The notes: generated by a model from the sequence alone, not told the origin. DNA of 7,474 nt from an uncultured Verrucomicrobiales bacterium (GCA_937952875.1 CALFDI010000144.1:1-7474); one strand, 5' to 3'; shown: positions 1 through 6,043, counted from the stretch's first letter. A program made the numbers and translations.

Positions 1-176
1 ATGAGAATGGCGTTCGATTTGTCCTCATTCAGAGTGCCCCATGTTTGGTAGGCGAGTTCTACATGCTGAAGGGTGGAGCCACTGGCGAGCACCATCGGTT
101 CGTCCGGCGTGGCGATGGTGGCATAACAGGTGGAGATGGGGGTGTCGGCATGAGTCACGGTCGAAGAGTGACTCAT
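1..176 (-). CDS. metX: Homoserine O-acetyltransferase, N-terminal part (gene runs off the left edge)
   Basis: Reading leftwards from an ATG at 176-174 gives 58 codons with no stop before the window ends. The conserved stretch of the family's N-terminal beta-strand region is visible: ASGSTLQHVELAYQTWGTLN at residues 31-50, followed by EDKSNAIL, matching the usual 'L.SG..L..v.laYeTyGtLN..rsNaiLv' pattern of MetX. The alpha/beta-hydrolase catalytic Ser, Asp and His lie beyond the window and cannot be checked. From family knowledge the enzyme acetylates (or in some lineages succinylates) the hydroxyl of L-homoserine, the first committed step to methionine, in the cytosol. A GGAAG (complement of 187-191) sits about 10 nt before the ATG as a modest ribosome binding site. 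The start codon lies inside a perfect inverted repeat, listed separately. An in-frame GTG at codon 7 is an alternative start. Family identity is fairly sure; acetyl versus succinyl specificity is not. Confidence 0.85.
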   Translation of the reverse strand, partial: MSHSSTVTHADTPISTCYATIATPDEPMVLASGSTLQHVELAYQTWGTLNEDKSNAIL

Positions 177-178
177 GC
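148..178. repeat. Perfect 11-bp inverted repeat covering the metX start codon
   Basis: GCATGAGTCAC at 148-158 and its exact reverse complement GTGACTCATGC at 168-178 are separated by a 9-base loop. The metX ATG (176-174) lies inside one arm, so in metX mRNA the first 11 codons or so would fold into a strong hairpin that hides the start codon. As DNA, the same dyad could be an operator for a dimeric regulator. The symmetry is seen directly; a regulatory role is inference. Confidence 0.7.
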
Positions 179-202
179 ATGTGAATCTTCCAATATCGAA
201 CT

Positions 203-231
203 TTGATGTTTTGCTCCAGCTGCAGTATGGA
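203..231 (+). promoter_or_regulatory. Possible sigma-70-type promoter for the DUF1802 gene
   Basis: TTGATG at 203-208 and TATGGA at 226-231 are separated by 17 bp in the short divergent gap between metX and the DUF1802 gene. The match to consensus is partial (4 of 6 and 3 of 6). If used, transcription would begin at or within a base or two of the ATG at 238, giving a leaderless or nearly leaderless mRNA. That fits the absence of a Shine-Dalgarno there. Weak evidence. Confidence 0.25.
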
Positions 232-237
232 CGTTCT

Positions 238-753
238 ATGGCGAAGGCTTTTAAAGAATGGGAGGGGATCTGTGATGCGCTTGGGCGTGGTGATCAGGAT
301 GTGATATTGAGAAAAGGAGGGATTCACGAGGGGAGAGAGGGATTTTCCTTCGGTGCGGAGAAGTTTTTTCTCTTTCCGACTCGATTCCACGGCCAGGGGG
401 ATAATATGCGGGTCTCGGGGCCTCCGCAGCGCCCTGAGTGGGAGGTAGGTGATGAGGTCGAGATTCGTTATTTTGTGAAATGTCATGCGGCGCAGACTTT
501 GACGGAGTGGGATGATGTGACCGCATTAGCAGATCGCCATGTCTGGACGGAAAAGACGATCCGGGAAAGGTTCGATTGGGAAGGAAAGGGGATGCCTACG
601 AGTCGTATTCACTGCGCCGAAGTGAAAGTGTATGAGCTGGCTGAGCCGTTTACATTCATTTATGAGCGAGGACATGGCGGCTGCCGAAGCTGGGTAGAGA
701 TTCCCGAACCACCTCAAGGGTGGGACACAGACCTGAAGGAGGTGTCGAAATGA
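238..753 (+). CDS. DUF1802 family protein
   Basis: This 171-residue soluble protein has no signal peptide or membrane segment. It resembles the DUF1802 family, whose members open with an 'alKEW..v..aL..G.q.lllRKGGi.e' block. Here that block is AFKEWEGICDALGRGDQDVI (residues 4-23) followed by LRKGGIHEGREGF (24-36). Further family-like blocks are FFLFPTRFHGQ (43-53) and GCRSWVEIP (148-156). The biochemical function of the family is not known to me. I chose the ATG at 238 because the homology begins four residues later. The longer in-frame start at 175 would overlap the divergent metX start and add 21 residues unlike the family. No Shine-Dalgarno precedes 238. The stop (TGA 751-753) overlaps the next gene's ATG, so the two proteins are probably translated together and may share a pathway. 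Confidence 0.8.
   Translation: MAKAFKEWEGICDALGRGDQDVILRKGGIHEGREGFSFGAEKFFLFPTRFHGQGDNMRVSGPPQRPEWEVGDEVEIRYFVKCHAAQTLTEWDDVTALADRHVWTEKTIRERFDWEGKGMPTSRIHCAEVKVYELAEPFTFIYERGHGGCRSWVEIPEPPQGWDTDLKEVSK
736..744 (+). promoter_or_regulatory. Strong ribosome binding site fixing the CoA-binding protein start
   Basis: AAGGAGGTG, a near-complete anti-16S match, lies inside the last codons of the DUF1802 gene, 5 nt before the ATG at 750. It selects the ATG at 750 over the upstream in-frame ATG at 720, which has no such site. Confidence 0.8.
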
Positions 754-1109
754 ATGTCGCACTCCTAGGCGCCAGCGATAAGCCTGATCGCTATGCGTAT
801 AAAGCACAGCAGATGTTGATGGAGCATGGCTACGATGTCTTTCCGGTGCGGCCGGCTGGCGGGTTAGTTCAGGGTGTTGAGGTGTATCAGAGTCTCGCAG
901 AGATCGAGGAGCCGATCGATACCCTCACAGTGTATATTAACTCTCAACGCTTAGAGAAGGCTGTGGACGATGTCATTTCTCTGAAGCCGAGGCGAGTGAT
1001 TCTCAATCCCGGGACGGAGTCTGATGTAGCCGCAGATGCGATGAGGCGGGAAGGAATCGAGGTGGAAGAGGCCTGCACGCTGGTGCTGCTCTCGACTGGG
1101 TCGTTTTAA
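750..1109 (+). CDS. CoA-binding domain protein (small Rossmann-fold, YccU-like)
   Basis: This 119-residue protein consists of a single CoA_binding_2-type Rossmann domain. The nucleotide-binding turn VALLGASDKPDRYAYKAQ is at residues 3-20, the second strand GYDVFPVRP at 27-35, and the YINSQRLEKAV segment at 62-72. The family hallmark NPGTES is at 86-91 and the C-terminal EEACTLVLL, with the conserved cysteine, at 106-114. Length is normal for these stand-alone proteins. Family members are named for homology to the CoA-binding domain of succinyl-CoA synthetase; their cellular role is poorly defined, so none is asserted here. The ATG overlaps the upstream TGA in an ATGA arrangement with a strong Shine-Dalgarno, which indicates translational coupling with the DUF1802 gene. 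The gene ends 5 bp before a palindromic repeat that separates it from a convergent gene. Confidence 0.85.
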   Translation: MNVALLGASDKPDRYAYKAQQMLMEHGYDVFPVRPAGGLVQGVEVYQSLAEIEEPIDTLTVYINSQRLEKAVDDVISLKPRRVILNPGTESDVAADAMRREGIEVEEACTLVLLSTGSF

Positions 1110-1114
1110 GAATC

Positions 1115-1181
1115 GGTGTGTGGGCTTTAGTCCACATGCGAGGGCCGAGGTAGTCGTAAAGCAGACTAAAGTCCGCTCACC
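1115..1181. repeat. Nested palindromic (REP-like) element between convergent genes
   Basis: The left arm GGTGTGTGGGCTTTAGTC (1115-1132) matches the reverse complement of the right arm (1164-1181) at 15 of 18 positions. Each arm is itself a near-palindrome: 1119-1136 folds as a 7-bp stem with one G-T pair around TTTA, and 1161-1176 folds as GCAGAC/GTCCGC with one mismatch. This doublet of small hairpins inside a larger dyad is the layout of REP/BIME elements. It lies 5 bp after the CoA-binding gene and its right arm overlaps the last codons of the cyclo-ligase gene. It may also stop convergent transcription, although no T-tract follows. REP identity is inference and needs other genomic copies. 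Confidence 0.6.
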
Positions 1182-1705
1182 AATACGAGATCGACATCTC
1201 TATCGTGTTCTTCCGTGGGAAGATCTTCGACGATCTGACAGGGAAAGACGATGCCGATGGTTCGGGTGCTTTTTTTCGCTAAGAAGCGGTCGTAGAAGCC
1301 GCCTCCCTTTCCGAGGCGTTTGCCTTCTGGTGTGAAGGCGTAGCCGGGACAGAGAATGAGGTCTGGGCAATCGATGAATGGATGGTCTGCAGTGGGTTCT
1401 TTAATACCATAGTTCCCGACAGTGAGATCATTGTATTTCGCGATCGCATGGAACGTCATGAGATCGTCATTGACTAGTGGGTAGGCGAGGATGACGCGCG
1501 ATAACTCGTGTAATGCGCGGAGATCTGGTTCGAGCGGTAGCCCTGCAAATGTGCCGACTGTCTGGATCTCGGGATGATCGTTGAGATAGTCGGCGATCTG
1601 TTGGCAGAGTAAACGTGAGGTCTTAGACTTTTCTTCTGAGGTCAGTGCGGAAAGAGTCTGCTTTATCTGGCGTCTTAATGCTGACTTAGAAATGTCTGCA
1701 AACAT
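1166..1705 (-). CDS. 5-formyltetrahydrofolate cyclo-ligase (5,10-methenyltetrahydrofolate synthetase)
   Basis: This 179-residue protein has the normal length and full motif set of the 5-FTHF cyclo-ligase (YgfA/MTHFS) family. The basic N-terminal helix with KSALRRQIKQ (7-16) holds the family's ATP-contacting Lys/Arg. VGTFAGLPLEPDL (50-62) is the usual 'v..y.pl..Evd' block, and YGIKEP (99-104) is the folate-site strand. CPGYAFTPEGKRLGKGGGFY (119-138) followed by DRFL is the ATP/Mg hallmark. The LPTEEHDRDVD region (162-172) closes the fold. The enzyme uses ATP to convert 5-formyl-THF to 5,10-methenyl-THF in the cytosol, salvaging a folate form that inhibits other enzymes. The ATG at 1705 starts 6 bp after the nucleotidyltransferase stop, so the two are probably co-transcribed; no clear Shine-Dalgarno is visible. 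The last four residues (VSGL) and the TAG stop lie within the palindromic repeat at 1115-1181. Confidence 0.92.
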   Translation of the reverse strand: MFADISKSALRRQIKQTLSALTSEEKSKTSRLLCQQIADYLNDHPEIQTVGTFAGLPLEPDLRALHELSRVILAYPLVNDDLMTFHAIAKYNDLTVGNYGIKEPTADHPFIDCPDLILCPGYAFTPEGKRLGKGGGFYDRFLAKKSTRTIGIVFPCQIVEDLPTEEHDRDVDLVLVSGL

Positions 1706-1711
1706 AGCGGC

Positions 1712-2623
1712 TTACGCGCTCAGATCAGAGGGGTAGTCTCCTCGCTCGATTAGCTCATTAATAGAGGTGACGACGTGCGGCTTATCATCGGGGTAAGTCA
1801 CGCCAAACCATGAGCTGCTGGTCTCTAGCACGTGGCAGATGGCTTTCTCGTGATCGATGAGTTCATCTACGACGGTTGGGATGTAGCACTCAGACTTTTC
1901 GACACCGATGTTCTCTTTTAAGAATGCGGAAAAGTGCTCCTCGATGTGGTCGAAAAAGCTCGGGAAAAAGCCCCAGAAATTCATAGAAACAAGGCCGGCG
2001 GGATCGACTGTGATTTGTTCGCCAGAAAGAGATGTGCCCATGACTTCGCCAGACTCTTGGCGAGAGATGTTCACGACTTCCTGCACATCTTGAAGTAGGC
2101 CATTTTCCAATCCGCAGATGCCGCGGTTTACGGATCCGTGGTCAGAGAGGGTGTTTTCCAATTTGTAGCCGACCATGGAATACTCTGCTGGGGAGGCGTC
2201 AGCCTGAGTGCCGGTGAGGAACTTAGCCATTTGGACGTAGGCGTCAGATCCGTAGAAGTCATCCGCATTGATCACGGCGAAGGGAGCCTTGCAGACGTGG
2301 CGAGCGGCGCGGACGGCATGAGTGGTGCCCCATGGCTTTTCACGGCCTTCAGGCACGGTGTAGCCCTCTGGCAGGTCTTCTAGCTTTTGAAAGGCGTAGT
2401 CGACATCGATCTGCCCCGCAAAACGCGCTCCGACGCTGCTTTTAAATGCCTCTGCAAAGTCTTCGCGAATGACAAAGACAACTTGGCCGAAGCCAGCTCG
2501 AATCGCATCGAAGACGGAGTAGTCGAGAACGGTTTCCCCATTTGGGCCCATTGGGTCCATTTGCTTGAGACCGCCGTAGCGGCTACCCATTCCGGCGGCG
2601 AGAACGATGAGAGATGGTTTCAT
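1712..2623 (-). CDS. NTP-transferase family nucleotidyltransferase (sugar-1-phosphate type)
   Basis: This 303-residue GT-A-fold enzyme begins with the signature LIVLAAGMGSRYGGLKQMDP (5-24), where the Gly-rich loop and Lys20 bind NTP phosphates. It continues with GPNGETVLDYSVFDAIRAGF (26-45), KPWGTTHAV (96-104, a base/sugar contact loop) and INADDFYG (118-125, metal-binding Asp). The family transfers a nucleotidyl group from an NTP to a sugar 1-phosphate to give an NDP-sugar. The exact sugar and nucleotide cannot be read from the sequence, and no sugar-biosynthesis neighbour helps. It resembles a conserved stand-alone family in which this N-terminal block is nearly invariant. I chose the ATG at 2623 because the conserved strand starts at residue 4; a longer reading from a TTG at 2668 adds 15 unsupported residues. 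No Shine-Dalgarno is visible: a T6 run directly precedes the ATG. The gene is divergent from the dehydrogenase operon. Confidence 0.85.
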   Translation of the reverse strand: MKPSLIVLAAGMGSRYGGLKQMDPMGPNGETVLDYSVFDAIRAGFGQVVFVIREDFAEAFKSSVGARFAGQIDVDYAFQKLEDLPEGYTVPEGREKPWGTTHAVRAARHVCKAPFAVINADDFYGSDAYVQMAKFLTGTQADASPAEYSMVGYKLENTLSDHGSVNRGICGLENGLLQDVQEVVNISRQESGEVMGTSLSGEQITVDPAGLVSMNFWGFFPSFFDHIEEHFSAFLKENIGVEKSECYIPTVVDELIDHEKAICHVLETSSSWFGVTYPDDKPHVVTSINELIERGDYPSDLSA

Positions 2624-2708
2624 AAAAAAGTCTGTAAGGAGTGATGCGGAGAAATGCGATAGGGGCAATGCTGTTTTTCTAACAGTGGATTAGCACATGC
2701 CGCGTTAG
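2624..2708. other. Divergent intergenic region of the nucleotidyltransferase and dehydrogenase operons
   Basis: This 85-bp gap must supply promoters for both directions unless E1 alpha starts later than 2709. I find no convincing -35/-10 pair on either strand. The only clear structure is a small hairpin, CTGTT/AACAG with a 5-base loop (2671-2685). A TAAAAT at 2735-2740 would make a fair -10 for the plus strand but has no matching -35, and it would place the transcript start downstream of the ATG at 2709. Confidence 0.4.
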
Positions 2709-3824
2709 ATGAATGGGGTGTGGCAAGGGGAAGCTAAAATCAATGCCGAAATACCTTTGCTGATATCTCAAAGATTGATTAAACATTGCTCCGTGCTTCC
2801 AAGTCCAACCCTGACAGATGCCGATCTTCAAACGAAGGATCAGCTCAGAACCATCTACCGTGCGATGCTCGGGGGGCGCCTTATGGAAGCTAAGCTGTCT
2901 TCGCTCTATAAAGCGGGTAAAATCGTCGGAGGTGTCTACCTCGGCACAGGGCAGGAGGCAGTCAGTGCATCGCTCGGATGTTCCCTGACGATGGGGAGGG
3001 ACGTGTATTCGCCTCTCATTCGTGATCAAGCGGGCCGCACGGGCTTTGGTGAGCCTTTTCTTGACTGCGCACGCACGTATCTAGGCTCTGCCGCGGGGCC
3101 TATGCGTGGACGGGATGGGAATATTCATCGCGGAAATCCCGCTGAAGGCTATCTCGCTATGATCAGTCATCTGGGCACCAGCGTATCCGCCGTGGCTGGA
3201 GTGCTTCTGGCACGGCGAATAAAAGGGGAACTAGAAGGCTGTGTCGGCGCGACCTGCATCGGGGATGGAGGCACATCCACCGGAGCCTTCCATGAAGGCT
3301 TGAATCTCGCCGCAGTTGAAAAGTTGCCTTTAGTCGTGATCATTGCAGATAATCAATTTGCCTACTCCACACCCTCTGATCGCCAGTTCGCCTGTCGTGA
3401 TCTCTCCGCGCGGGCTGAAGGATACGGTGTGAAAGGCCACGAGGTAGATGGCACTAGTCTTGAAGATTGTGCACGCGTCATTGGTGGAGCTGTCGAGGCA
3501 GCGAGAGAGGGCGGCGGGCCGCAACTCGTCGTAGCAAAGCTCCTCCGTCTATCTGGTCACGGCGAGCATGATGACGGGAGCTACGTCCCTCAAGAATTAC
3601 GCCAGTCTCTTTTAGCGCGCGATTGTGTCGAGCTTGGCGCCGAACAGCTTATAGCTGCGGGACATGCCACACGGGAAGAAATCACACAGTGGAGTTCTGA
3701 ACTCCGCGATGCTGTGCAGGAGGCTGTCGCCATCGCGACCCAAGAGGCCGCACCGGATGCTCGGACCGAGGACTGGTTTGCGCTGTCTACACCTAGTATG
3801 CGGGAAGGAGATTACGAATCATGA
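2709..3824 (+). CDS. Thiamine-diphosphate 2-oxoacid dehydrogenase E1 component, alpha subunit
   Basis: Up to 371 residues; alpha subunit of a heterotetrameric E1 (pyruvate or branched-chain type) that decarboxylates a 2-oxoacid and acylates the lipoyl arm of E2. The core starts near residue 42 (KDQLRTIYRAMLGGRLMEAK). Then come VYLGTGQEA (76-84), GRDGNIH (134-140) and MISHLGTSVSAVAG (151-164). The thiamine-diphosphate/Mg motif runs from GDGGTSTGAFHEGLNLAA (185-202) to DNQFAYSTP (214-222), i.e. GDG followed about 27 residues later by Asn215. The loop that is 'GHS..DD' in many relatives reads GHGEHDDGSY (283-292), with no serine directly after GH. The GRD block and this loop look more like branched-chain-type E1 than classical PdhA, but substrate is undecided. 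The start is uncertain: the first ~35 residues lack family resemblance and no Shine-Dalgarno precedes 2709; GTG at 2793 is an alternative. The TGA overlaps the E1 beta ATG. Confidence 0.88.
   Translation: MNGVWQGEAKINAEIPLLISQRLIKHCSVLPSPTLTDADLQTKDQLRTIYRAMLGGRLMEAKLSSLYKAGKIVGGVYLGTGQEAVSASLGCSLTMGRDVYSPLIRDQAGRTGFGEPFLDCARTYLGSAAGPMRGRDGNIHRGNPAEGYLAMISHLGTSVSAVAGVLLARRIKGELEGCVGATCIGDGGTSTGAFHEGLNLAAVEKLPLVVIIADNQFAYSTPSDRQFACRDLSARAEGYGVKGHEVDGTSLEDCARVIGGAVEAAREGGGPQLVVAKLLRLSGHGEHDDGSYVPQELRQSLLARDCVELGAEQLIAAGHATREEITQWSSELRDAVQEAVAIATQEAAPDARTEDWFALSTPSMREGDYES
3805..3810 (+). promoter_or_regulatory. Ribosome binding site for E1 beta inside the E1 alpha 3' end
   Basis: AAGGAG lies 10 nt before the E1 beta ATG at 3821, within the E1 alpha codons for the final REGDYES. 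Together with the ATGA overlap it supports coupled translation of the two subunits, which are needed in equal amounts. Confidence 0.65.
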
Positions 3825-4798
3825 TCGCATCAGACGTAACATATATTGATGCCATCCGTGAGGCGCAGGCTGATCTCTTGCGCGAGGATGAGCGCGTCTT
3901 TCTCTACGGCCAAGATATTGGCAAGTTCGGCGGAGCTTTTAAGGCGACCAAGGGGTTACAAGAGGCTTACCCTGATCGAGTCATTGACTCTCCGATCTCA
4001 GAGGATGCCATGGTTGGTATGGCGATTGGTGCGGCCATCGAGGGAATGCGACCGATCGTTGAGATGCAGTTCGCTGACTTCTCCAGTGTCGCCTTTAACC
4101 AGCTAGTCAATCATGCTGGGACGCACTACTATCGCACTGGAGTGCCTATTCCCATCACTGTAAGAATGCCTTCTGGAGGCACGCCTGGCTCTGGTCCATT
4201 CCACAGCCAAAGCATGGAGGCGATCTATGCACACTATCCTGGTCTAGTAGTTGTCACTCCTGCAACCGTCTCCGATGCCTATAGTATGTTAAAGCAGTCG
4301 GTCGAGCTGGATGATCCAGTCATTTTCTGTGAACATAAGTTCCTCTACCGGTGGTTAAAAAGTGACTCTCTCGAGGGAGATGATCTTCCCATCGGAAAGG
4401 CTCGCATCGCTCGTCATGGCAAGCACGCAACCGTCGTGGCCTACTCTGCTATGGTTCATGAAGCAGTGCGCGCTGCAGATATTCTTAAGGAAGAGGGTGG
4501 ATGGGATGTGGAAGTCGTCGATCTCCGAAGCGTTAAGCCGTTAGATACTGACACCGTCATCGCTTCAGTTGCCCGCACAGGGAGACTGTTAGCTCTTGGA
4601 GAAGCGTTTCCTTGGGGTGGTGTGACGGCAGAGGTTATATCACGCGTGTGCACAGAGGCGTTCCATCTACTAGATGCCCCGCCACAGCGGCTGAATGCTC
4701 GCGATACTCCCGTGCCCTATCATCCGAATCTCTGGGCAGCGCATCGACCGACTCCTGAATCAATCTGCGCGTCCTTACGCCACCTTCTCACTTACTAG
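3821..4798 (+). CDS. Thiamine-diphosphate 2-oxoacid dehydrogenase E1 component, beta subunit
   Basis: This 325-residue protein has the standard length for E1 beta (PdhB/BkdB-like). The N-terminal transketolase pyrimidine-binding domain shows YIDAIREAQADLLREDERVF (8-27), then GQDIGKFGGAF (30-40) and SPISEDAMVGMAIGAA (57-72). Glu61 is the glutamate that activates the thiamine ring. EMQFADFSSVAFNQLVNHAG (81-100), then RMPSGGTPGSGPFHSQSMEA (115-134) with His128 at the active site, and EHKFLYR (171-177) follow. The C-terminal transketolase domain contains VVDLRSVKPLD (232-242), LGEAFPWGGVTAEV (259-272) and the family's terminal RDTPVPY (294-300). The FADFSSVAFNQLVN and FHSQS blocks occur in both pyruvate and branched-chain enzymes, so substrate is not fixed. 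It pairs with the upstream alpha subunit, whose stop codon it overlaps, and acts in the cytosolic multienzyme complex. The gap to the E2 gene is 9 bp. No key residue is missing. Confidence 0.93.
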   Translation: MIASDVTYIDAIREAQADLLREDERVFLYGQDIGKFGGAFKATKGLQEAYPDRVIDSPISEDAMVGMAIGAAIEGMRPIVEMQFADFSSVAFNQLVNHAGTHYYRTGVPIPITVRMPSGGTPGSGPFHSQSMEAIYAHYPGLVVVTPATVSDAYSMLKQSVELDDPVIFCEHKFLYRWLKSDSLEGDDLPIGKARIARHGKHATVVAYSAMVHEAVRAADILKEEGGWDVEVVDLRSVKPLDTDTVIASVARTGRLLALGEAFPWGGVTAEVISRVCTEAFHLLDAPPQRLNARDTPVPYHPNLWAAHRPTPESICASLRHLLTY

Positions 4799-4807
4799 AT
4801 ACTTCGT

Positions 4808-6043
4808 ATGCCTGATATTCCTATCTTGATGCCGCAGCTCGGCGAGTCCATCGCCGAGGCTACTATCGTATCATTTAATGCTCAGCCCGGTGATGCTGTC
4901 GTTGCTGATCAAGAAGTGATCGAGGTGGAGACCAATAAGGCAACAATGGGAGTCACAACACTCTGTGGAGGCATCGTCAAAGAGTTCGTCGCGAGAGAAG
5001 GTGTCAGCTATGCCGTCGGGTCGTTGCTTGGCTACATCGAAGTCACTGAAGAGGAGATGGCGAGAACTGGCGTCACGGTTCCCATGGAAAAGCGTGAGTC
5101 ATTTCAAGATGATCGACCTAAAGAAGAGGAAAATCTTCACTTCAAGATCGATAGAGAAGACTACCGCGAACCGAAGTCATCAGAAATCGCCATCGAGCCA
5201 AACGTCAAAGGACTACCAGTTCCTACCGGCACGAAAGGAGCGAGTTATATTTCTCCGCGTATGCGTGCGCGGATGGATGAGCTCGGTCTACAAGCCGCAG
5301 ATATCTCAGCGATCGTGGGCTCTGGATCCGGCGGACGTGTGACCGTAGAAGATTTAGAGGCCTTCGTGGATTATATTGCAACGTGGCCGAGTAGTAAAGC
5401 CTCTCCGATGCGCCGAGCTGTTGCTGACTCCATGCGGAGGAGTTGGACGCGCCCTCTCGCTACTGTCGGTATGCCGATTGTGCTGGATACAGTTTTGAAG
5501 CACAGAGCAGAGCAGAGTCCTAAGCCGGGCCTCACGCTTTACATTCTCCGTGCCTTTGCATTGGCATTAAAGAATCACCCTGAAACGGCTGGCTACCTCC
5601 TTGGAGAAAGTGTTGTTCACCCGCGTGGATTTGATATCGGCGTGGCAGTGCAGGTGGATGATGGTGTCCTCGTCCCTCTGATCCGAGAGGCAGATACGAA
5701 AAGCTTATCCGAACTTACTGCAGAATACACGCGTCTCGTAGACTTAGCTCGAGCAAAGAAGCTCCCAGCTGACGCGACAAAAGGCGGTATCGCTACTGTG
5801 ACGAACTTTGGCACTTTTGGCTTAACCTGGGGCACTCCGATTCCTCTACCAAATGAAACATTGATTCTCGGTATGGGGGCTGGAGTGAAAAAGCCTGTCT
5901 GGTCGGATTCAGTCGAGGCCTTTGTGCCAGTCATTGAATCTGAACTGAATCTCACCTTTGACCACCGCGTCGTAGATGGTGGTGGAGCAGGGATCATTCT
6001 CCAGGATGTAAAACGATTGTTACAAAATCCAAGTGATCTTTAG
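4808..6043 (+). CDS. Dihydrolipoamide acyltransferase, E2 component of the 2-oxoacid dehydrogenase complex
   Basis: This 411-residue protein has the three classical E2 parts. A single lipoyl domain spans about 3-80, with the attachment site in VETNKATMG and lipoylated Lys44. A peripheral-subunit-binding domain follows at about 146-187 (SYISPRMRARMDELGL, then GSGSGGRVTVEDLEAFV). A catalytic domain runs from about 198 to the end. The active-site HxxxDG reads DHRVVDGG, with His386 and Asp390. Other core blocks are RGFDIGVAVQVDDGVLVPLI (273-292) and TNFGTFGLTWGTPI (332-345). E2 forms the core of the complex and moves the acyl group from its lipoyl arm to CoA. The linker at about 82-140 is rich in charged residues, not the Ala/Pro type. 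The binding domain implies an E3 partner, yet no lpd gene follows. The ATG is 9 bp after E1 beta with no Shine-Dalgarno. Acetyl- versus branched-acyl-transferase is undecided. Confidence 0.93.
   Translation: MPDIPILMPQLGESIAEATIVSFNAQPGDAVVADQEVIEVETNKATMGVTTLCGGIVKEFVAREGVSYAVGSLLGYIEVTEEEMARTGVTVPMEKRESFQDDRPKEEENLHFKIDREDYREPKSSEIAIEPNVKGLPVPTGTKGASYISPRMRARMDELGLQAADISAIVGSGSGGRVTVEDLEAFVDYIATWPSSKASPMRRAVADSMRRSWTRPLATVGMPIVLDTVLKHRAEQSPKPGLTLYILRAFALALKNHPETAGYLLGESVVHPRGFDIGVAVQVDDGVLVPLIREADTKSLSELTAEYTRLVDLARAKKLPADATKGGIATVTNFGTFGLTWGTPIPLPNETLILGMGAGVKKPVWSDSVEAFVPVIESELNLTFDHRVVDGGGAGIILQDVKRLLQNPSDL

Noticed and set aside
151..175. TGAGTCA/TGACTCA as an AP-1/GCN4-type binding site
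   Set aside because: That site is recognised by eukaryotic bZIP proteins. The window is plainly bacterial, and only the longer dyad is meaningful.
175..237. Upstream ATG at 175 as the start of the DUF1802 gene
   Set aside because: The extra 21 residues do not resemble the family, the ATG overlaps the divergent metX start, and no ribosome site precedes it.
25..486. 153-codon minus-strand open frame
   Set aside because: It overlaps metX in a different frame and the DUF1802 gene on the other strand; both have clear family motifs. The peptide is His/Arg-rich with no recognisable domain.
720..749. Upstream ATG at 720 for the CoA-binding protein
   Set aside because: It lies inside the DUF1802 gene without a ribosome site, while the strong site at 736-744 and the Rossmann strand both point to the ATG at 750.
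2624..2668. TTG start at 2668 for the nucleotidyltransferase
   Set aside because: It adds 15 non-conserved residues before the family's usual MKPsLivLAAGMGSRYGG beginning, and has no ribosome site.
2671..2685. CTGTT/AACAG hairpin as a terminator
   Set aside because: It lies between divergent genes where no transcript needs to end, the stem is only 5 bp, and the T-run is in the loop and not after the stem.
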